Part shown: piece after piece, positions 45,774 to 54,984 of the stretch
Position numbering within the stretch: position 1 is the first letter of the stretch
How the letters are laid out: every line of letters begins with the position of its first letter
Assembly (NCBI GenBank): GCA_964571215.1
Contig: CAZMZZ010000001.1
Location: 10,574 to 74,573, forward strand
Length of the DNA stretch: 64,000 nucleotides
Direction of reading: 5' to 3'
Source: CAJWPI01 sp964571215
Lineage (GTDB): Bacteria; Pseudomonadota; Gammaproteobacteria; Magnimaribacterales; Magnimaribacteraceae
Notes under the pieces: model-generated
The model's input: only the letters and a program-made list of their open reading frames with translations
Database searches by the model: none
Told to the model about the DNA's origin: nothing
Program-made: the position numbers and the translations under genes

Positions 45774-46646
45774 ATGGGCAGAGTAGTATTTAAGAATATT
45801 TTAATAGTTGGACTTGGTTTAATAGGGGGTTCAATTCTTAAAAAACTTTCCATAATAAATTCTAAGGCATCAATCTTCGGTATAGATAAGAATGAAGACA
45901 TAGTTAGAGAGGCTTTTAGGTTAGGTTTAGTAGAGAACCAAGATAACGCCTTTAATATTTTTAATAATGATATTTTGGTTATATTTTCAGTACCTACTCT
46001 ATCAATAGAAGAAGCTTATAATTCAATTAAAGATAAAGTTACTCAAGAACAAGCAATTTTTAGTGATACTTTAAGTTCTAAAACTGAGTTACTAAAATTT
46101 CTAAATTCGAACCCTAAGCTATCTAATAAATTCCTGTTGTCTCATCCTATTGCTGGTTCAGAGAAGAGTGGTTTAGAGAACTCTACTGCTTCTTTATTTG
46201 AGAAGAAAATAGTATTAATTTCAAGAATAAGTAGTCAATCTAAAGAAGGTGATTTTAAAAGACTAAAAGATTTCTGGGTTTCAATGGGAGCAGAGGTACT
46301 ACCTATGAAACCAGAAGTGCATGATAAGATTTTTTCTTTAACTAGCCATCTTCCTCATATTGTCACTTATGCTTTAATGGATTTGTTATATAAGAATCTC
46401 TCAGATAAGACTTTTCTTTATTCAGGAGGAAGTTTAGAAGGTTATACTAGAACAGCTTCCAGTGACCCAACTATGTGGAAGGACATTTTTCTTTCAAACA
46501 AAGAAGAAATTTTAAGGTCAATAGAAGGATTCACTGACTCGCTCAATCATATCTATAAATTGATTAAATCAAATGATGAAAAATTAATTTTATCATATTT
46601 AGATGATTTGAAATCATCAAGAGATAAGCTAGTAGATAAGAAGTAA
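45774..46646 (+). CDS. tyrA: Prephenate/arogenate dehydrogenase
   Basis: NAD-dependent oxidative decarboxylase of the tyrosine branch. It has the Rossmann loop ILIVGLGLIGGSILKKL, DTLSSKTELLKFL and SHPIAGSEKSGLENS, plus the helical dimer domain with SLTSHLPHIVTYALMD and SGGSLEGYTRTASSDPTMW. At 290 aa it lacks chorismate mutase and ACT domains. In several relatives TyrA is fused to AroA; here they are separate genes two bases apart. Confidence 0.94.
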   Translation: MGRVVFKNILIVGLGLIGGSILKKLSIINSKASIFGIDKNEDIVREAFRLGLVENQDNAFNIFNNDILVIFSVPTLSIEEAYNSIKDKVTQEQAIFSDTLSSKTELLKFLNSNPKLSNKFLLSHPIAGSEKSGLENSTASLFEKKIVLISRISSQSKEGDFKRLKDFWVSMGAEVLPMKPEVHDKIFSLTSHLPHIVTYALMDLLYKNLSDKTFLYSGGSLEGYTRTASSDPTMWKDIFLSNKEEILRSIEGFTDSLNHIYKLIKSNDEKLILSYLDDLKSSRDKLVDKK

Positions 46647-46648
46647 AT

Positions 46649-47989
46649 ATGGATTTTTTAGTAGAACCTACAGATTCTTTGAATGGTGAAATCTTTATCC
46701 CAGGAGATAAGTCCATCTCTCATAGAGCAATTATGTGTGCTTCTCTAGCTTCTGGAACTTCTACTATAAAAGGTTTTTTAGAAAGTGAAGATTGTCTTGC
46801 TACGTTAAACGCTTTCCAAAGGATGGGTATAGAGATTTCTAGAAAAGGGAAAAAGTTAAAAATAATTGGCAAAGGTCTTTATGGTCTAGAAAAACCCTCC
46901 TCTAAATTAAATTTAGGAAATTCAGGCACTTCAATGAGATTGATGTCAGGTATCCTTGTTGGCCAAAAATTTAGTTCAGTTGTAACAGGCGACCCGTCTT
47001 TACTCAAAAGGCCTATGAGTAGGATAATTGAGCCTCTTTCTAAAATGGGGTCTTGTATTAAGGCCTACAAAGAAGGTATGCCCCCTTTGCAGATATCAAA
47101 AACTGAGAAAATAAATTCTATTGCTTACAAAATGCCAATAAATAGTGCTCAAGTTAAATCTAGTATTATGTTTGCAGCTTTGTATGCAAATAGTCCATCT
47201 GTTATATATGAAAAACTTGTTAGTAGAGATCATACTGAGAAGATGTTCAAAAAATTTGGTGTAAAAGTTGAGACCTCTTCATCTAATTCAGGAAAAAAAA
47301 TTGTTATCTATCCCCCTGAAGAGATAAAGCCTTGTAATATAAAAGTTTGCAGTGACTTTTCTTCTGCAGCTTTTTTTATATTGTCAGGACTCATATCGCC
47401 TAATTCTCATATTGTTTTGAGAAATATAGGTATAAATAAAACTAGAACAGGTTTTCTCGAAGTGCTTCAAGAAATGGGAGGTAATATAAGCATTAATGGT
47501 ATTTCTACAGAAAATGAACCAACAGCAGATATTGAAGTTAAAACCTCTAAGTTAAAAGCTATAAACTTAACTCAAGATATAATTCCTAATTTAATAGATG
47601 AATTACCCTTACTGTTTGTTGCTGCTTCTCTAGCAAAAGGCAAAACAACTATAGATGGTATTGCAGAGTTAAAACATAAAGAGAGTAATAGGCTTGATTC
47701 TATGTCTAAATCACTAAAAGAATTTGGTGTAGATTTCACTCTAAAGGAAGAAGGAATTGATGTTTTTGGATTAGACCAATCTATTCAGTCTAATGAAAGA
47801 GCGCCTTTTAAAGGAGCAAAAATATACTCCTTTGGTGATCATAGAATAGCAATGGCTTCTGTTATCGCTTCATTAAGAGCTCAGAATACTTGCAGGATTA
47901 TTGATTGTAAGAATATAGACACTTCTTTTCCAAATTTCTTTGAGACTTCAAGGAAGCTGGGAATGAAGATTAGAAAAGTATCAACATGA
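46649..47989 (+). CDS. aroA: EPSP synthase
   Basis: 3-phosphoshikimate 1-carboxyvinyltransferase, sixth step of the shikimate pathway. It has IPGDKSISHRAIMCASLASG, LNLGNSGTSMRLMSGIL, GDPSLLKRPMSRIIEPL, and near the end AELKHKESNRLDSM with SFGDHRIAMASVIA. The pattern around LNLGNSGTSMR looks like the class with Ala-rather-than-Gly variation elsewhere; I do not assign a glyphosate class. The stop overlaps the cmk ATG by four bases. Confidence 0.96.
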   Translation: MDFLVEPTDSLNGEIFIPGDKSISHRAIMCASLASGTSTIKGFLESEDCLATLNAFQRMGIEISRKGKKLKIIGKGLYGLEKPSSKLNLGNSGTSMRLMSGILVGQKFSSVVTGDPSLLKRPMSRIIEPLSKMGSCIKAYKEGMPPLQISKTEKINSIAYKMPINSAQVKSSIMFAALYANSPSVIYEKLVSRDHTEKMFKKFGVKVETSSSNSGKKIVIYPPEEIKPCNIKVCSDFSSAAFFILSGLISPNSHIVLRNIGINKTRTGFLEVLQEMGGNISINGISTENEPTADIEVKTSKLKAINLTQDIIPNLIDELPLLFVAASLAKGKTTIDGIAELKHKESNRLDSMSKSLKEFGVDFTLKEEGIDVFGLDQSIQSNERAPFKGAKIYSFGDHRIAMASVIASLRAQNTCRIIDCKNIDTSFPNFFETSRKLGMKIRKVST

Positions 47990-48666
47990 AAAAAATACCT
48001 GTAATTACAATTGATGGTCCAAGTGGAGCAGGGAAGGGGACTATTTCCCAAATGCTCTCTATAGATCTAGATTGGAATATTCTAGATAGTGGAGCTCTAT
48101 ATAGGACTCTGGCTTATTATTTAAATAAAGAAAAGATAAGCTTAGAAAGTTTTGTAGAAGAAAAAGAACATATCAAAAAAGAATTTAAAGTTAACTTTGA
48201 TGCTGGGAACATAGGTGAGCCCGTAAGAGTTTTCTTTCAGGGCCAAGAAATCACAAAACAGGTTAGAACAGAAGATATAGCAAGAGAAACATCTTTATTA
48301 GCTGCTGACCCCTTAATAAGAGATTTTATCAGGCCTTGTCAAAAAGAATTTCTTAAGCTTCCAGGGCTAGTAGCAGATGGAAGGGATATGGGAACGGTAA
48401 TATTTCCAGAAGCAGATATAAAAATATATTTAACAGCTTCCTTGGAAGAAAGGGCCAAGAGAAGATATATTCAGTTGAAAAGGGTGGATAGCAAGGTTAA
48501 CATGCGCATCCTTTTAGATAAGTTAGCTGAAAGAGATAAGAAAGATAAGGAGAGAGACTATTCGCCTTTGAAGCCCGCTGAAGATTCTTTGGTTATAGAT
48601 ACAACTAATCTGGATGCAAGGCAAGTCTTAAAAGAAATAAAGCGGTTATCATTTGGAGAATTGTAG
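47986..48666 (+). CDS. cmk: Cytidylate kinase
   Basis: Phosphorylates CMP and dCMP. The P-loop is TIDGPSGAGKGTISQML. Also present are LDSGALYRTLAYYL, GRDMGTVIFPEADIKIYLTA and the lid region RRYIQLKR, with ERDKKDKERDYSPLKPAEDS near the end. The length of 226 aa is standard. It overlaps aroA (ATGA) and is followed by rpsA after 10 bases, the usual order. Confidence 0.96.
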   Translation: MKKIPVITIDGPSGAGKGTISQMLSIDLDWNILDSGALYRTLAYYLNKEKISLESFVEEKEHIKKEFKVNFDAGNIGEPVRVFFQGQEITKQVRTEDIARETSLLAADPLIRDFIRPCQKEFLKLPGLVADGRDMGTVIFPEADIKIYLTASLEERAKRRYIQLKRVDSKVNMRILLDKLAERDKKDKERDYSPLKPAEDSLVIDTTNLDARQVLKEIKRLSFGEL

Positions 48667-48676
48667 GAATATAAGT

Positions 48677-50359
48677 ATGTCAGTAAATTTTGAGCAGTTA
48701 TTAGAAGAGAACCTTAGCAGGGTAAATATGAAGGTAGGAAGCTTAGTAACTGCTATTGTTGTAGATATTCTTGAAACCCATGTAATAGTCCATGTAGGTC
48801 TCAAGTCGGAAGCTGCTGTCCCTATTAATGAATTTTTAGATCAATCTGGAAAATTGGATGTCTCTGTTGGGGATGAAGTTCAGATGGTTCTTGAAGCAAT
48901 AGAAGATGGGCACGGAAACACAAAAGTTTCTAGAGAAAAGGCTATAAAGAAAGAAGTTTGGAAAAGAATTGAAGAAGGGTTAGATTCTGGTGAAATTTTA
49001 AAGGGTTTGATAACAGGTAAGGTGAAGGGTGGAATGACTGTAGATATTCAAGGAATTAAAGCTTTTCTTCCAGGATCTTTGGCTGATGTAATGCCAACAA
49101 AGGACCTAGATCATTTAGAAGGAAAATATGAAGAATTTAAAGTAATTAAGATTGATAAAGAGAAAAGCAATGTAGTCCTGTCAAGGAAGGCAGTTCTTGA
49201 AGAAGTAAATTTTGAAGAACGAGAGAAACTATTATCAGGAATATTTGAAGGACAAAAGCTAAAAGGAACGGTAAAAAATCTTACTGATTATGGTGCTTTT
49301 GTTGATTTAGGTGGAGTAGATGGACTACTTCATATAACAGATATTTCTTGGAGCAGGATTAATCATCCTTCAGAAGCAATAAAAGTTGGAGAGGAAATTG
49401 ATGTTGTAGTGATTAAATATGATCAATCCGAAAAGAGAGTCTCTTTAGGAATTAAACAGCTATTTGATGATCCATGGATTGGGATTGAAAATAAATTCCC
49501 AATCAATACATCTGTTATGGGAAAGGTAACTAACCTAATGGATTATGGTTTTTTTGCTGAAATTGATGATGGAGTGGAAGGCTTGGTTCATGTTTCAGAA
49601 ATAGATTGGACTAACAAAAATATTCATCCTTCGAAAGTAGTCGAACTAGAAGAACAGGTTGAAGTAATGATTCTAGAAATTGATGAAGAGAAAAGAAGAA
49701 TTTCATTAGGACTTAAACAACTTAAAGAAAACCCCTGGCAGGTTTTTGATCATAAGTATAAAGAAGGAGATAAGGTAAAAGGCTTAATAAAATCTAAAAC
49801 AGACTTTGGAATCTTCATAGAGTTAGAAGGAAAGATTGATGGTTTAGTACATCTATCAGATATATCTTGGGATAATGATGAAGAATCGCTTAGAGCCTTA
49901 GAGACTAATGAAGAAATTGAAACTGTGGTTTTGTCAATTGATTCCGAAAGAGAAAGAATTTCTTTAGGAATTAAGCAACTGTATGGAGATGCTTTTAATG
50001 ACTATATCAAAGAGAATCCCAAAGGTTCAAAAGTTACTGGAAAGGTAGTAGATATTAATGACGAGAAGATAACCTTGAGCTTATCAGAAGGAATAAACGG
50101 TACACTTTCACAAAAAGATTTTGTTAACTCAAATTTAGAAACCAAACTAGATATAGATTCTGAAATGGAAATATTAATTGCAAATGTGAATAAAGATAAA
50201 AGAGATATTACTTTGTCTTTAAGAGCCTTAGAGAAGCAAGAAGAAAGGGATGCATTAAAAGAAAATCTAAAGAAGAATCAGGAAATAGAAGATTCTTCAA
50301 AGTCTAATATTGGTGATATGATTAAATCTGAGATTAACGAGCAAAAGAATGAAGAATAA
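48677..50359 (+). CDS. rpsA: Ribosomal protein S1
   Basis: mRNA-binding 30S protein (560 aa) built of six S1 OB-fold repeats. The clear central ones begin LKGTVKNLTDYGAFVDLGGV, then MGKVTNLMDYGFFAEIDDGV, and VKGLIKSKTDFGIFIELEGK. The last repeats are more diverged. The ATG at 48677 has TAGGAA at 48664-48669. A TTG frame start 24 bases upstream, inside cmk, is rejected. The tail is Lys/Glu-rich and overlaps the ihfB start by 11 bases. Confidence 0.96.
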   Translation: MSVNFEQLLEENLSRVNMKVGSLVTAIVVDILETHVIVHVGLKSEAAVPINEFLDQSGKLDVSVGDEVQMVLEAIEDGHGNTKVSREKAIKKEVWKRIEEGLDSGEILKGLITGKVKGGMTVDIQGIKAFLPGSLADVMPTKDLDHLEGKYEEFKVIKIDKEKSNVVLSRKAVLEEVNFEEREKLLSGIFEGQKLKGTVKNLTDYGAFVDLGGVDGLLHITDISWSRINHPSEAIKVGEEIDVVVIKYDQSEKRVSLGIKQLFDDPWIGIENKFPINTSVMGKVTNLMDYGFFAEIDDGVEGLVHVSEIDWTNKNIHPSKVVELEEQVEVMILEIDEEKRRISLGLKQLKENPWQVFDHKYKEGDKVKGLIKSKTDFGIFIELEGKIDGLVHLSDISWDNDEESLRALETNEEIETVVLSIDSERERISLGIKQLYGDAFNDYIKENPKGSKVTGKVVDINDEKITLSLSEGINGTLSQKDFVNSNLETKLDIDSEMEILIANVNKDKRDITLSLRALEKQEERDALKENLKKNQEIEDSSKSNIGDMIKSEINEQKNEE

Positions 50360-50630
50360 ATCTGACCTAATAAAGAATACCTGCAAAAGAGTTCATCTTC
50401 TTAAGAAAAAGGATACTGATAAAGGAGTAAGACAAATACTCTCATTCATAACTAAGAGTCTTTCAAAGGGTCAAAGGATTGAAATTAGAGGATTTGGAAG
50501 CTTTTCCTTAAGACCAAGAAAGTCAAGAATTGGTAGAAATCCCAGAACAGGATCTTCCATTGCAATAGAAAAAAAGTTTCATCCATATTTCAGAGCTTCC
50601 AAAGACCTAAAAGGTAGAATAAACAACTAG
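50349..50630 (+). CDS. ihfB: Integration host factor beta subunit (HU family)
   Basis: DNA-bending protein of 93 aa. The core GQRIEIRGFGSFSLRPRKSR then IGRNPRTGSSIAI matches IhfB (himD), with the DNA-intercalating Pro in RNPRTG. It follows rpsA directly, as in most gammaproteobacteria, which is why I name it IhfB rather than HU. The start overlaps rpsA by 11 bases. Confidence 0.92.
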   Translation: MKNKSDLIKNTCKRVHLLKKKDTDKGVRQILSFITKSLSKGQRIEIRGFGSFSLRPRKSRIGRNPRTGSSIAIEKKFHPYFRASKDLKGRINN

Positions 50631-50705
50631 TTTTTAATTTTTCCCCATGCTTTTTATAAAAAGAATAGTTAAAGGGAAACCCCTTGCAACAATACTTAAA
50701 ATTTT

Positions 50706-50939
50706 ATGCGTTTTTCTGTAATTTTTCTTTTTTTCTTTTTTCTCTTAATAGTTGTTGGTTCTCTTATTATTTTCTCTTTAAATTCAGTATCAGTAGAAGT
50801 TGATTTACTCTTTGTAACTCTTCAAGGAAATTTAGGTAGGGTCATATTATTTTCATTTTTGACTGGAATAGTAATAGCTTTGGTTTCAGAAGCTCTATAC
50901 TTCTTAAATAAAAAATCTGGAAGAAAAATTTCTGAATAA
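50706..50939 (+). CDS. lapA: LapA-like membrane protein (DUF1049)
   Basis: Small inner-membrane protein (77 aa) with two transmembrane helices (about 2-23 and 41-64). It matches the LapA/YciS family, linked in E. coli to lipopolysaccharide assembly with LapB. The middle SVEVDLLFVTLQGNLGRVIL is characteristic. E. coli has lapB next, then pyrF; here the lapA stop shares its last A with the pyrF ATG and there is no lapB. Confidence 0.85.
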   Translation: MRFSVIFLFFFFLLIVVGSLIIFSLNSVSVEVDLLFVTLQGNLGRVILFSFLTGIVIALVSEALYFLNKKSGRKISE

Positions 50940-51643
50940 TGTCTTCAAAAGAAAGCCCTTTAATAATAGCTTTAGATCTAGATTGGTCTAAAGCTTTAGA
51001 TCTAGCAAAATCTTTAGACCCCGAAACTTGTAAACTTAAAGTAGGAAGTCAGCTATTTACTTCTGTAGGACCAGAATCAGTAAGAAAATTAACTTCTCTG
51101 GGTTTTGATATCTTTTTAGATCTAAAATTTCATGATATTCCAAATACAGTTCAAAGGGCCATTAGATCAGCAATCAATCTAGATGTGTGGATGTTGAATG
51201 TACATGTTTCGGGTGGAAGGGAGATGCTACTTGCAGCAGTTGAGGAATGTAATAATAGTAAAAGAAAACCACTTTTAATAGGAGTTACTTTATTGACTAG
51301 CCTAGAAGAAACTTCTTTGAAGGAAGTGGGTGTTAGTTTGGGTGTTAAAGACCATGTATTAAGATTAGCTCAATTGAGTCACGAGCTAGGTTTAGATGGA
51401 GTAGTCTGTTCACCAAATGAGATTAAAATTTTACGTGAAGAAATGGGACATAATTTTATCTTGGTAACTCCCGGAATACGTTCTCACTCTAAACTAGATG
51501 ACGATCAAAGAAGAACCTCAACTCCATTTGAAGCATTGTCTTATGGTGCTACTTATATTGTTATAGGTCGTGAGATTACTTCAAAAGATGATCCTCATAA
51601 AGAGGTGAATAAAATACTGAAAGGGATATATGATCTTGATTAA
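50939..51643 (+). CDS. pyrF: Orotidine 5'-phosphate decarboxylase
   Basis: Final step of UMP synthesis. A TIM-barrel enzyme with the catalytic tetrad region FLDLKFHDIPNTV, ALDLDWSKALDLAKSL near the start, VTPGIRSHSKLDDDQRRTST and YIVIGREITSKDDP. The length of 234 aa is normal. It is coupled by a 1-base overlap to lapA and followed by the cupin gene after 48 bases. Confidence 0.95.
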   Translation: MSSKESPLIIALDLDWSKALDLAKSLDPETCKLKVGSQLFTSVGPESVRKLTSLGFDIFLDLKFHDIPNTVQRAIRSAINLDVWMLNVHVSGGREMLLAAVEECNNSKRKPLLIGVTLLTSLEETSLKEVGVSLGVKDHVLRLAQLSHELGLDGVVCSPNEIKILREEMGHNFILVTPGIRSHSKLDDDQRRTSTPFEALSYGATYIVIGREITSKDDPHKEVNKILKGIYDLD

Positions 51644-51691
51644 AGTATTATTTATGAATGATAATAATTTTTTTTAAAAGGAAGGTTAGAT

Positions 51692-52012
51692 ATGGAAAAC
51701 CAATCAGGTTGGAAAGTAGTAAAAGAAGATGAACGTTATGTGGTCACTGATAACGACACTTTAAAGAAGCTCGTAACAAGCATAACTATTCTTAACCCTC
51801 ATCAAAGCACGACAGGTCATAGTCATGCTGGACAGGAAGAAGTATATATATTCCGAAGCGGAAATGGAGAGATGGAAATAAATAAAGAACGTTTCAAGGT
51901 TAAAGCTGGAGAGATTATATTTATTGAAGATGGAGATTTTCACAGAGTCCATAATACCTCTGAAGAGATGTTAGAATTTATTTGTGTTTTTGATGGTGTC
52001 CGGTCCCATTAG
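51692..52012 (+). CDS. Cupin domain protein
   Basis: Small single-domain cupin (106 aa). Cupin motif 1 is HSHAGQEEVYIFRSGNGEME, giving two His and a Glu. Motif 2 is DGDFHRVHNTSEE. It is therefore a probable metal-binding beta-barrel. The substrate is not evident. A good ribosome site (AGGAAGG) precedes the ATG. Neighbours pyrF and uvrC give no clear hint; related cupins in sugar loci act as isomerases or sensors, but the sequence does not settle this. Confidence 0.85.
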   Translation: MENQSGWKVVKEDERYVVTDNDTLKKLVTSITILNPHQSTTGHSHAGQEEVYIFRSGNGEMEINKERFKVKAGEIIFIEDGDFHRVHNTSEEMLEFICVFDGVRSH

Positions 52013-52095
52013 CATCATTTAAGCCAAAGGTTACTTATTTAGAGTGAAGGTCTTTTATTTATTAAAAAGAAATAACGAATCTTCATTTAAATTCC

Positions 52096-53907
52096 ATGGA
52101 AGAATTAATTAGGCTAAATGACAAGGTACTTGAGAATTTAAAAAGACTCCCCAACAATCCAGGTATCTATAAATTCTTAAATTTAAAGAAAGAACCTTTA
52201 TATATAGGAAAAGCAAAAAGTTTAGATAAAAGAGTTAGAAGTTATTTTACTAAAAAAGATAAAAGCGAAAAGAAAGTGTTATCTTTGCTATTTGAAGCTG
52301 AATATTTAACTTTTACTTTAACTAATTCTGAGCTTGAAGCCCTTTTATTAGAACAACATCTTATAACTCAAGTGAAACCAAAATTTAATGTTCAGTTTAA
52401 AGACGATAAAGGCTATCCTTGGATAAAATTTGATTTAGAACATGAATATCCTTCTGCTAAATCTTTTCGAGGAAGGGGAAAAAAAGAACACAAATTATAC
52501 GGCCCCTTTCCTAATTCATTTGCTGTTAAAGAAACCTTAACTCTAGTCCAAAAGGTTTTTAAAATCAGAGATTGTTCCAATACTTTTTTTAAAAATAGAA
52601 CAAGACCTTGTCTACAATACGAAATAGGAAAATGCTCTGCTCCATGTGTTGGTTTTATAAGAAAAGATAAATATCATAAAGAAGTACACAATGCAGAAGA
52701 TCTTCTTAAGGGAAGGGGCGACCACCTAATAAAGGACCTGTATAAATTGATGGATAAACATTCATCTGAAAAAGAATATGAAAGAGCTGCAAATTATAGA
52801 GATAAGTTATCTTCTTTGAGAGAGGTGCAAAGGAAACAAAGCATAATGGGTTTTACTAAGGATAGAGATGCTATTTGTCTATTTATTTATAATAAAATCA
52901 ATTATGTTGGTGTTACAAGGGTTAGAGGAGGATGGATAATAAGTCACGAAAACTTTAAACAGAGTAATATTTCATTAGATGAAGAAATATTAGAATCATT
53001 TTTAATTAATTATTACCTATCTAAAAAGAGTTGTCCCCCTACAATACTTTTATCTCAATCACTAAAGAATAGAAGTATTATTCAAAAAGCTCTTTCAGAA
53101 AATTTCAAAAAAAGAGTAAATATAAATACAAGATTAAGTAAAAAAGATAAAGGACTTCTTGAAATTGCAACATCTAACACTAAACTTTCTATTAACAAGA
53201 TAAGAAATGACGCTAGGAATTACAAAAAGAAGTTTTCCCTAATTAGTAAAGAAATAGGTTTAGGGAAAGATGTTAATATCATAGAGTCCTATGATGTAAG
53301 TCACCATGCTGGAGAAAATACTGTTGGGGTTTGTGTTGTGTATGATCTAAATGGGAAAGTAAAAGAAAAATATAGAACTTATGATATTCATAACAGCAAT
53401 TCCTTAAATGATCTCTCTTCTTTGAAGGAAGTTATTTCTCGTAGATATAGAAATAAAAATATACTTAGACCGGATTTAATTTTAATAGATGGAGGGTATA
53501 CACACCTAAAAGCTGCCAAGGGAACTTTAAAAGAAAAAGATATCGAAAATATAGAGTTAATATCTATTTCTAAGGGAGTTAGAAGAAAACGTCAGATGGA
53601 TTCTATACATAAGTATAATGGAGAGAAGATTAATGTTGATCCCCTCTTATTAAGTCATGGTTTATTACAAGAAATTAGAGATGAAACTCACAGATTTGCA
53701 ATAAGTAATTTAAGAAAGAAAAGATCTAAGTCTTTTTCTAAGTCTCTTTTGGATAGTTTTCAAGGAATCGGCAAAGAAAAGAAACAATCACTCTTGAGAT
53801 ACTTTGGTAGCGTTAAACAAATCTCTAGGGCTGGCAAAGAAGATCTTTTAAGCGTTCCCGGTATTGGAGTTAAAAATGCAGAAACGATTTACAAAAATTT
53901 TCATTAA
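52096..53907 (+). CDS. uvrC: Excinuclease ABC subunit C
   Basis: Makes both incisions in nucleotide excision repair. It has the N-terminal GIY-YIG nuclease (NPGIYKFLNLKKEPLYIGKA), a Cys-rich segment (RPCLQYEIGKCSAPCVG), a UVR motif region (KEYERAANYRDKLSSLREVQ), the RNase H-like second nuclease (ESYDVSHHAGENTVGVCVVY, LILIDGG) and C-terminal helix-hairpin-helix repeats (LLSVPGIGVKNAETI). The 603-aa length is standard. Its normal partner pgsA is displaced about 5.8 kb downstream by the sugar cassette. Confidence 0.97.
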   Translation: MEELIRLNDKVLENLKRLPNNPGIYKFLNLKKEPLYIGKAKSLDKRVRSYFTKKDKSEKKVLSLLFEAEYLTFTLTNSELEALLLEQHLITQVKPKFNVQFKDDKGYPWIKFDLEHEYPSAKSFRGRGKKEHKLYGPFPNSFAVKETLTLVQKVFKIRDCSNTFFKNRTRPCLQYEIGKCSAPCVGFIRKDKYHKEVHNAEDLLKGRGDHLIKDLYKLMDKHSSEKEYERAANYRDKLSSLREVQRKQSIMGFTKDRDAICLFIYNKINYVGVTRVRGGWIISHENFKQSNISLDEEILESFLINYYLSKKSCPPTILLSQSLKNRSIIQKALSENFKKRVNINTRLSKKDKGLLEIATSNTKLSINKIRNDARNYKKKFSLISKEIGLGKDVNIIESYDVSHHAGENTVGVCVVYDLNGKVKEKYRTYDIHNSNSLNDLSSLKEVISRRYRNKNILRPDLILIDGGYTHLKAAKGTLKEKDIENIELISISKGVRRKRQMDSIHKYNGEKINVDPLLLSHGLLQEIRDETHRFAISNLRKKRSKSFSKSLLDSFQGIGKEKKQSLLRYFGSVKQISRAGKEDLLSVPGIGVKNAETIYKNFH

Positions 53908-53928
53908 TGACTAAAATTATAAAACCCA

Positions 53929-54984
53929 ATGAAAATTAAAGATCAAATATTAAGTAAAGATAGTAGTTTAAAGGCTGCTTTAAAGAAGATGAGCCTTTCT
54001 GGGACTAAATGTTTAGTTGTTACTGATAAAGAAGATAAATTCTTAGGAACTCTAAGTGATGGTGATTTACGTAAAGCTATATTGAAAGATAGCAATCTAG
54101 AAACACCGATTACAAAAATATTTAATTCTGAATCTTTTTACATACTGAAAGAGGATCTTAATCATGACTCTATTAAAGAAGTATTTATAGAAAAGCATTT
54201 TGATATCATCCCAATAATAAATAAAGATAAAACAGTTAATAAAATCATAACTTGGAAGGAAGTTTTTTCTGATAGACCAGAAAAAAAACTTTTAGATTTA
54301 CCTGTAGTGATAATGGCAGGAGGAAAAGGTTCAAGACTGGAACCTTTTACAAATGTTCTTCCAAAGCCTTTAATACCGATAAATGATACTAAAACTGTTA
54401 TAGAACAGATTATTGGTACTTTCTTAGATGCAGGAGCCTCAACATACTATATATCTATTAATTTTAAAGGTAAGATCCTTAAAGCTTTTTTTGAGGAATT
54501 AAACCCTGAATATAAGGTAAACTTTGTAGAAGAAACCAAACCTCTTGGAACGGCAGGAGCCTTAAAGAATCTTACTGGCACATTAAGTTCAACCTTCTTT
54601 GTTACTAACTGCGATGTTGTTGTTTATATTGATCACTCAGAATTAATAAATTTTCACCAAAAGAATAAATGTAAGTTAACTTTAGTTGCTTCAGCCAAAG
54701 AGATTATTATTCCTTATGGTGCTTGTTCATTAGATGATGAAGGCTTTTTAAAAGAGATTTTAGAGAAACCCTCTTTAAATTATTTAATTAACTCTGGTTT
54801 GTATGTTATTGAACCTTCTGCTTTAGATTCTATTCCTAAAGATAAAGCCTTTGATATGACTGATTTAATAGAAGAAATGCTCAAGAATGGTGAGAAGGTT
54901 GGAGTTTTCCCTATAGATGATAATTCCTGGATAGACTTAGGTCAGTGGGAACAATACAGAGACGCTATTAAGAGGCTTGGTTGA
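53929..54984 (+). CDS. Sugar-1-phosphate nucleotidyltransferase with CBS pair (PtmE-like)
   Basis: Residues 1-120 form a CBS-domain pair (CLVVTDKEDKFLGTLSDGDL is the first repeat). Residues about 125-351 are a nucleotidyltransferase with VVIMAGGKGSRLEPFTNVLP and KPLIPI, plus GTAGALKNL and the metal-binding TNCDVVVYID. This architecture is that of PtmE/LegE-type enzymes, which activate an amino sugar with GTP in legionaminic acid pathways. The CBS pair may sense an adenine nucleotide. The nucleotide and sugar used here are inference. It is the first gene of the cassette after uvrC and overlaps the next gene. Confidence 0.85.
   Translation: MKIKDQILSKDSSLKAALKKMSLSGTKCLVVTDKEDKFLGTLSDGDLRKAILKDSNLETPITKIFNSESFYILKEDLNHDSIKEVFIEKHFDIIPIINKDKTVNKIITWKEVFSDRPEKKLLDLPVVIMAGGKGSRLEPFTNVLPKPLIPINDTKTVIEQIIGTFLDAGASTYYISINFKGKILKAFFEELNPEYKVNFVEETKPLGTAGALKNLTGTLSSTFFVTNCDVVVYIDHSELINFHQKNKCKLTLVASAKEIIIPYGACSLDDEGFLKEILEKPSLNYLINSGLYVIEPSALDSIPKDKAFDMTDLIEEMLKNGEKVGVFPIDDNSWIDLGQWEQYRDAIKRLG

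Noticed and set aside
48653..48676. TTG start for ribosomal protein S1 inside cmk
   Set aside because: The ATG at 48677 has a proper ribosome site and gives the family-typical N-terminus.
50631..50705. Terminator between ihfB and lapA
   Set aside because: There is a short AAGGG/CCCTT stem, but it has only 5 bp and no following T-run.
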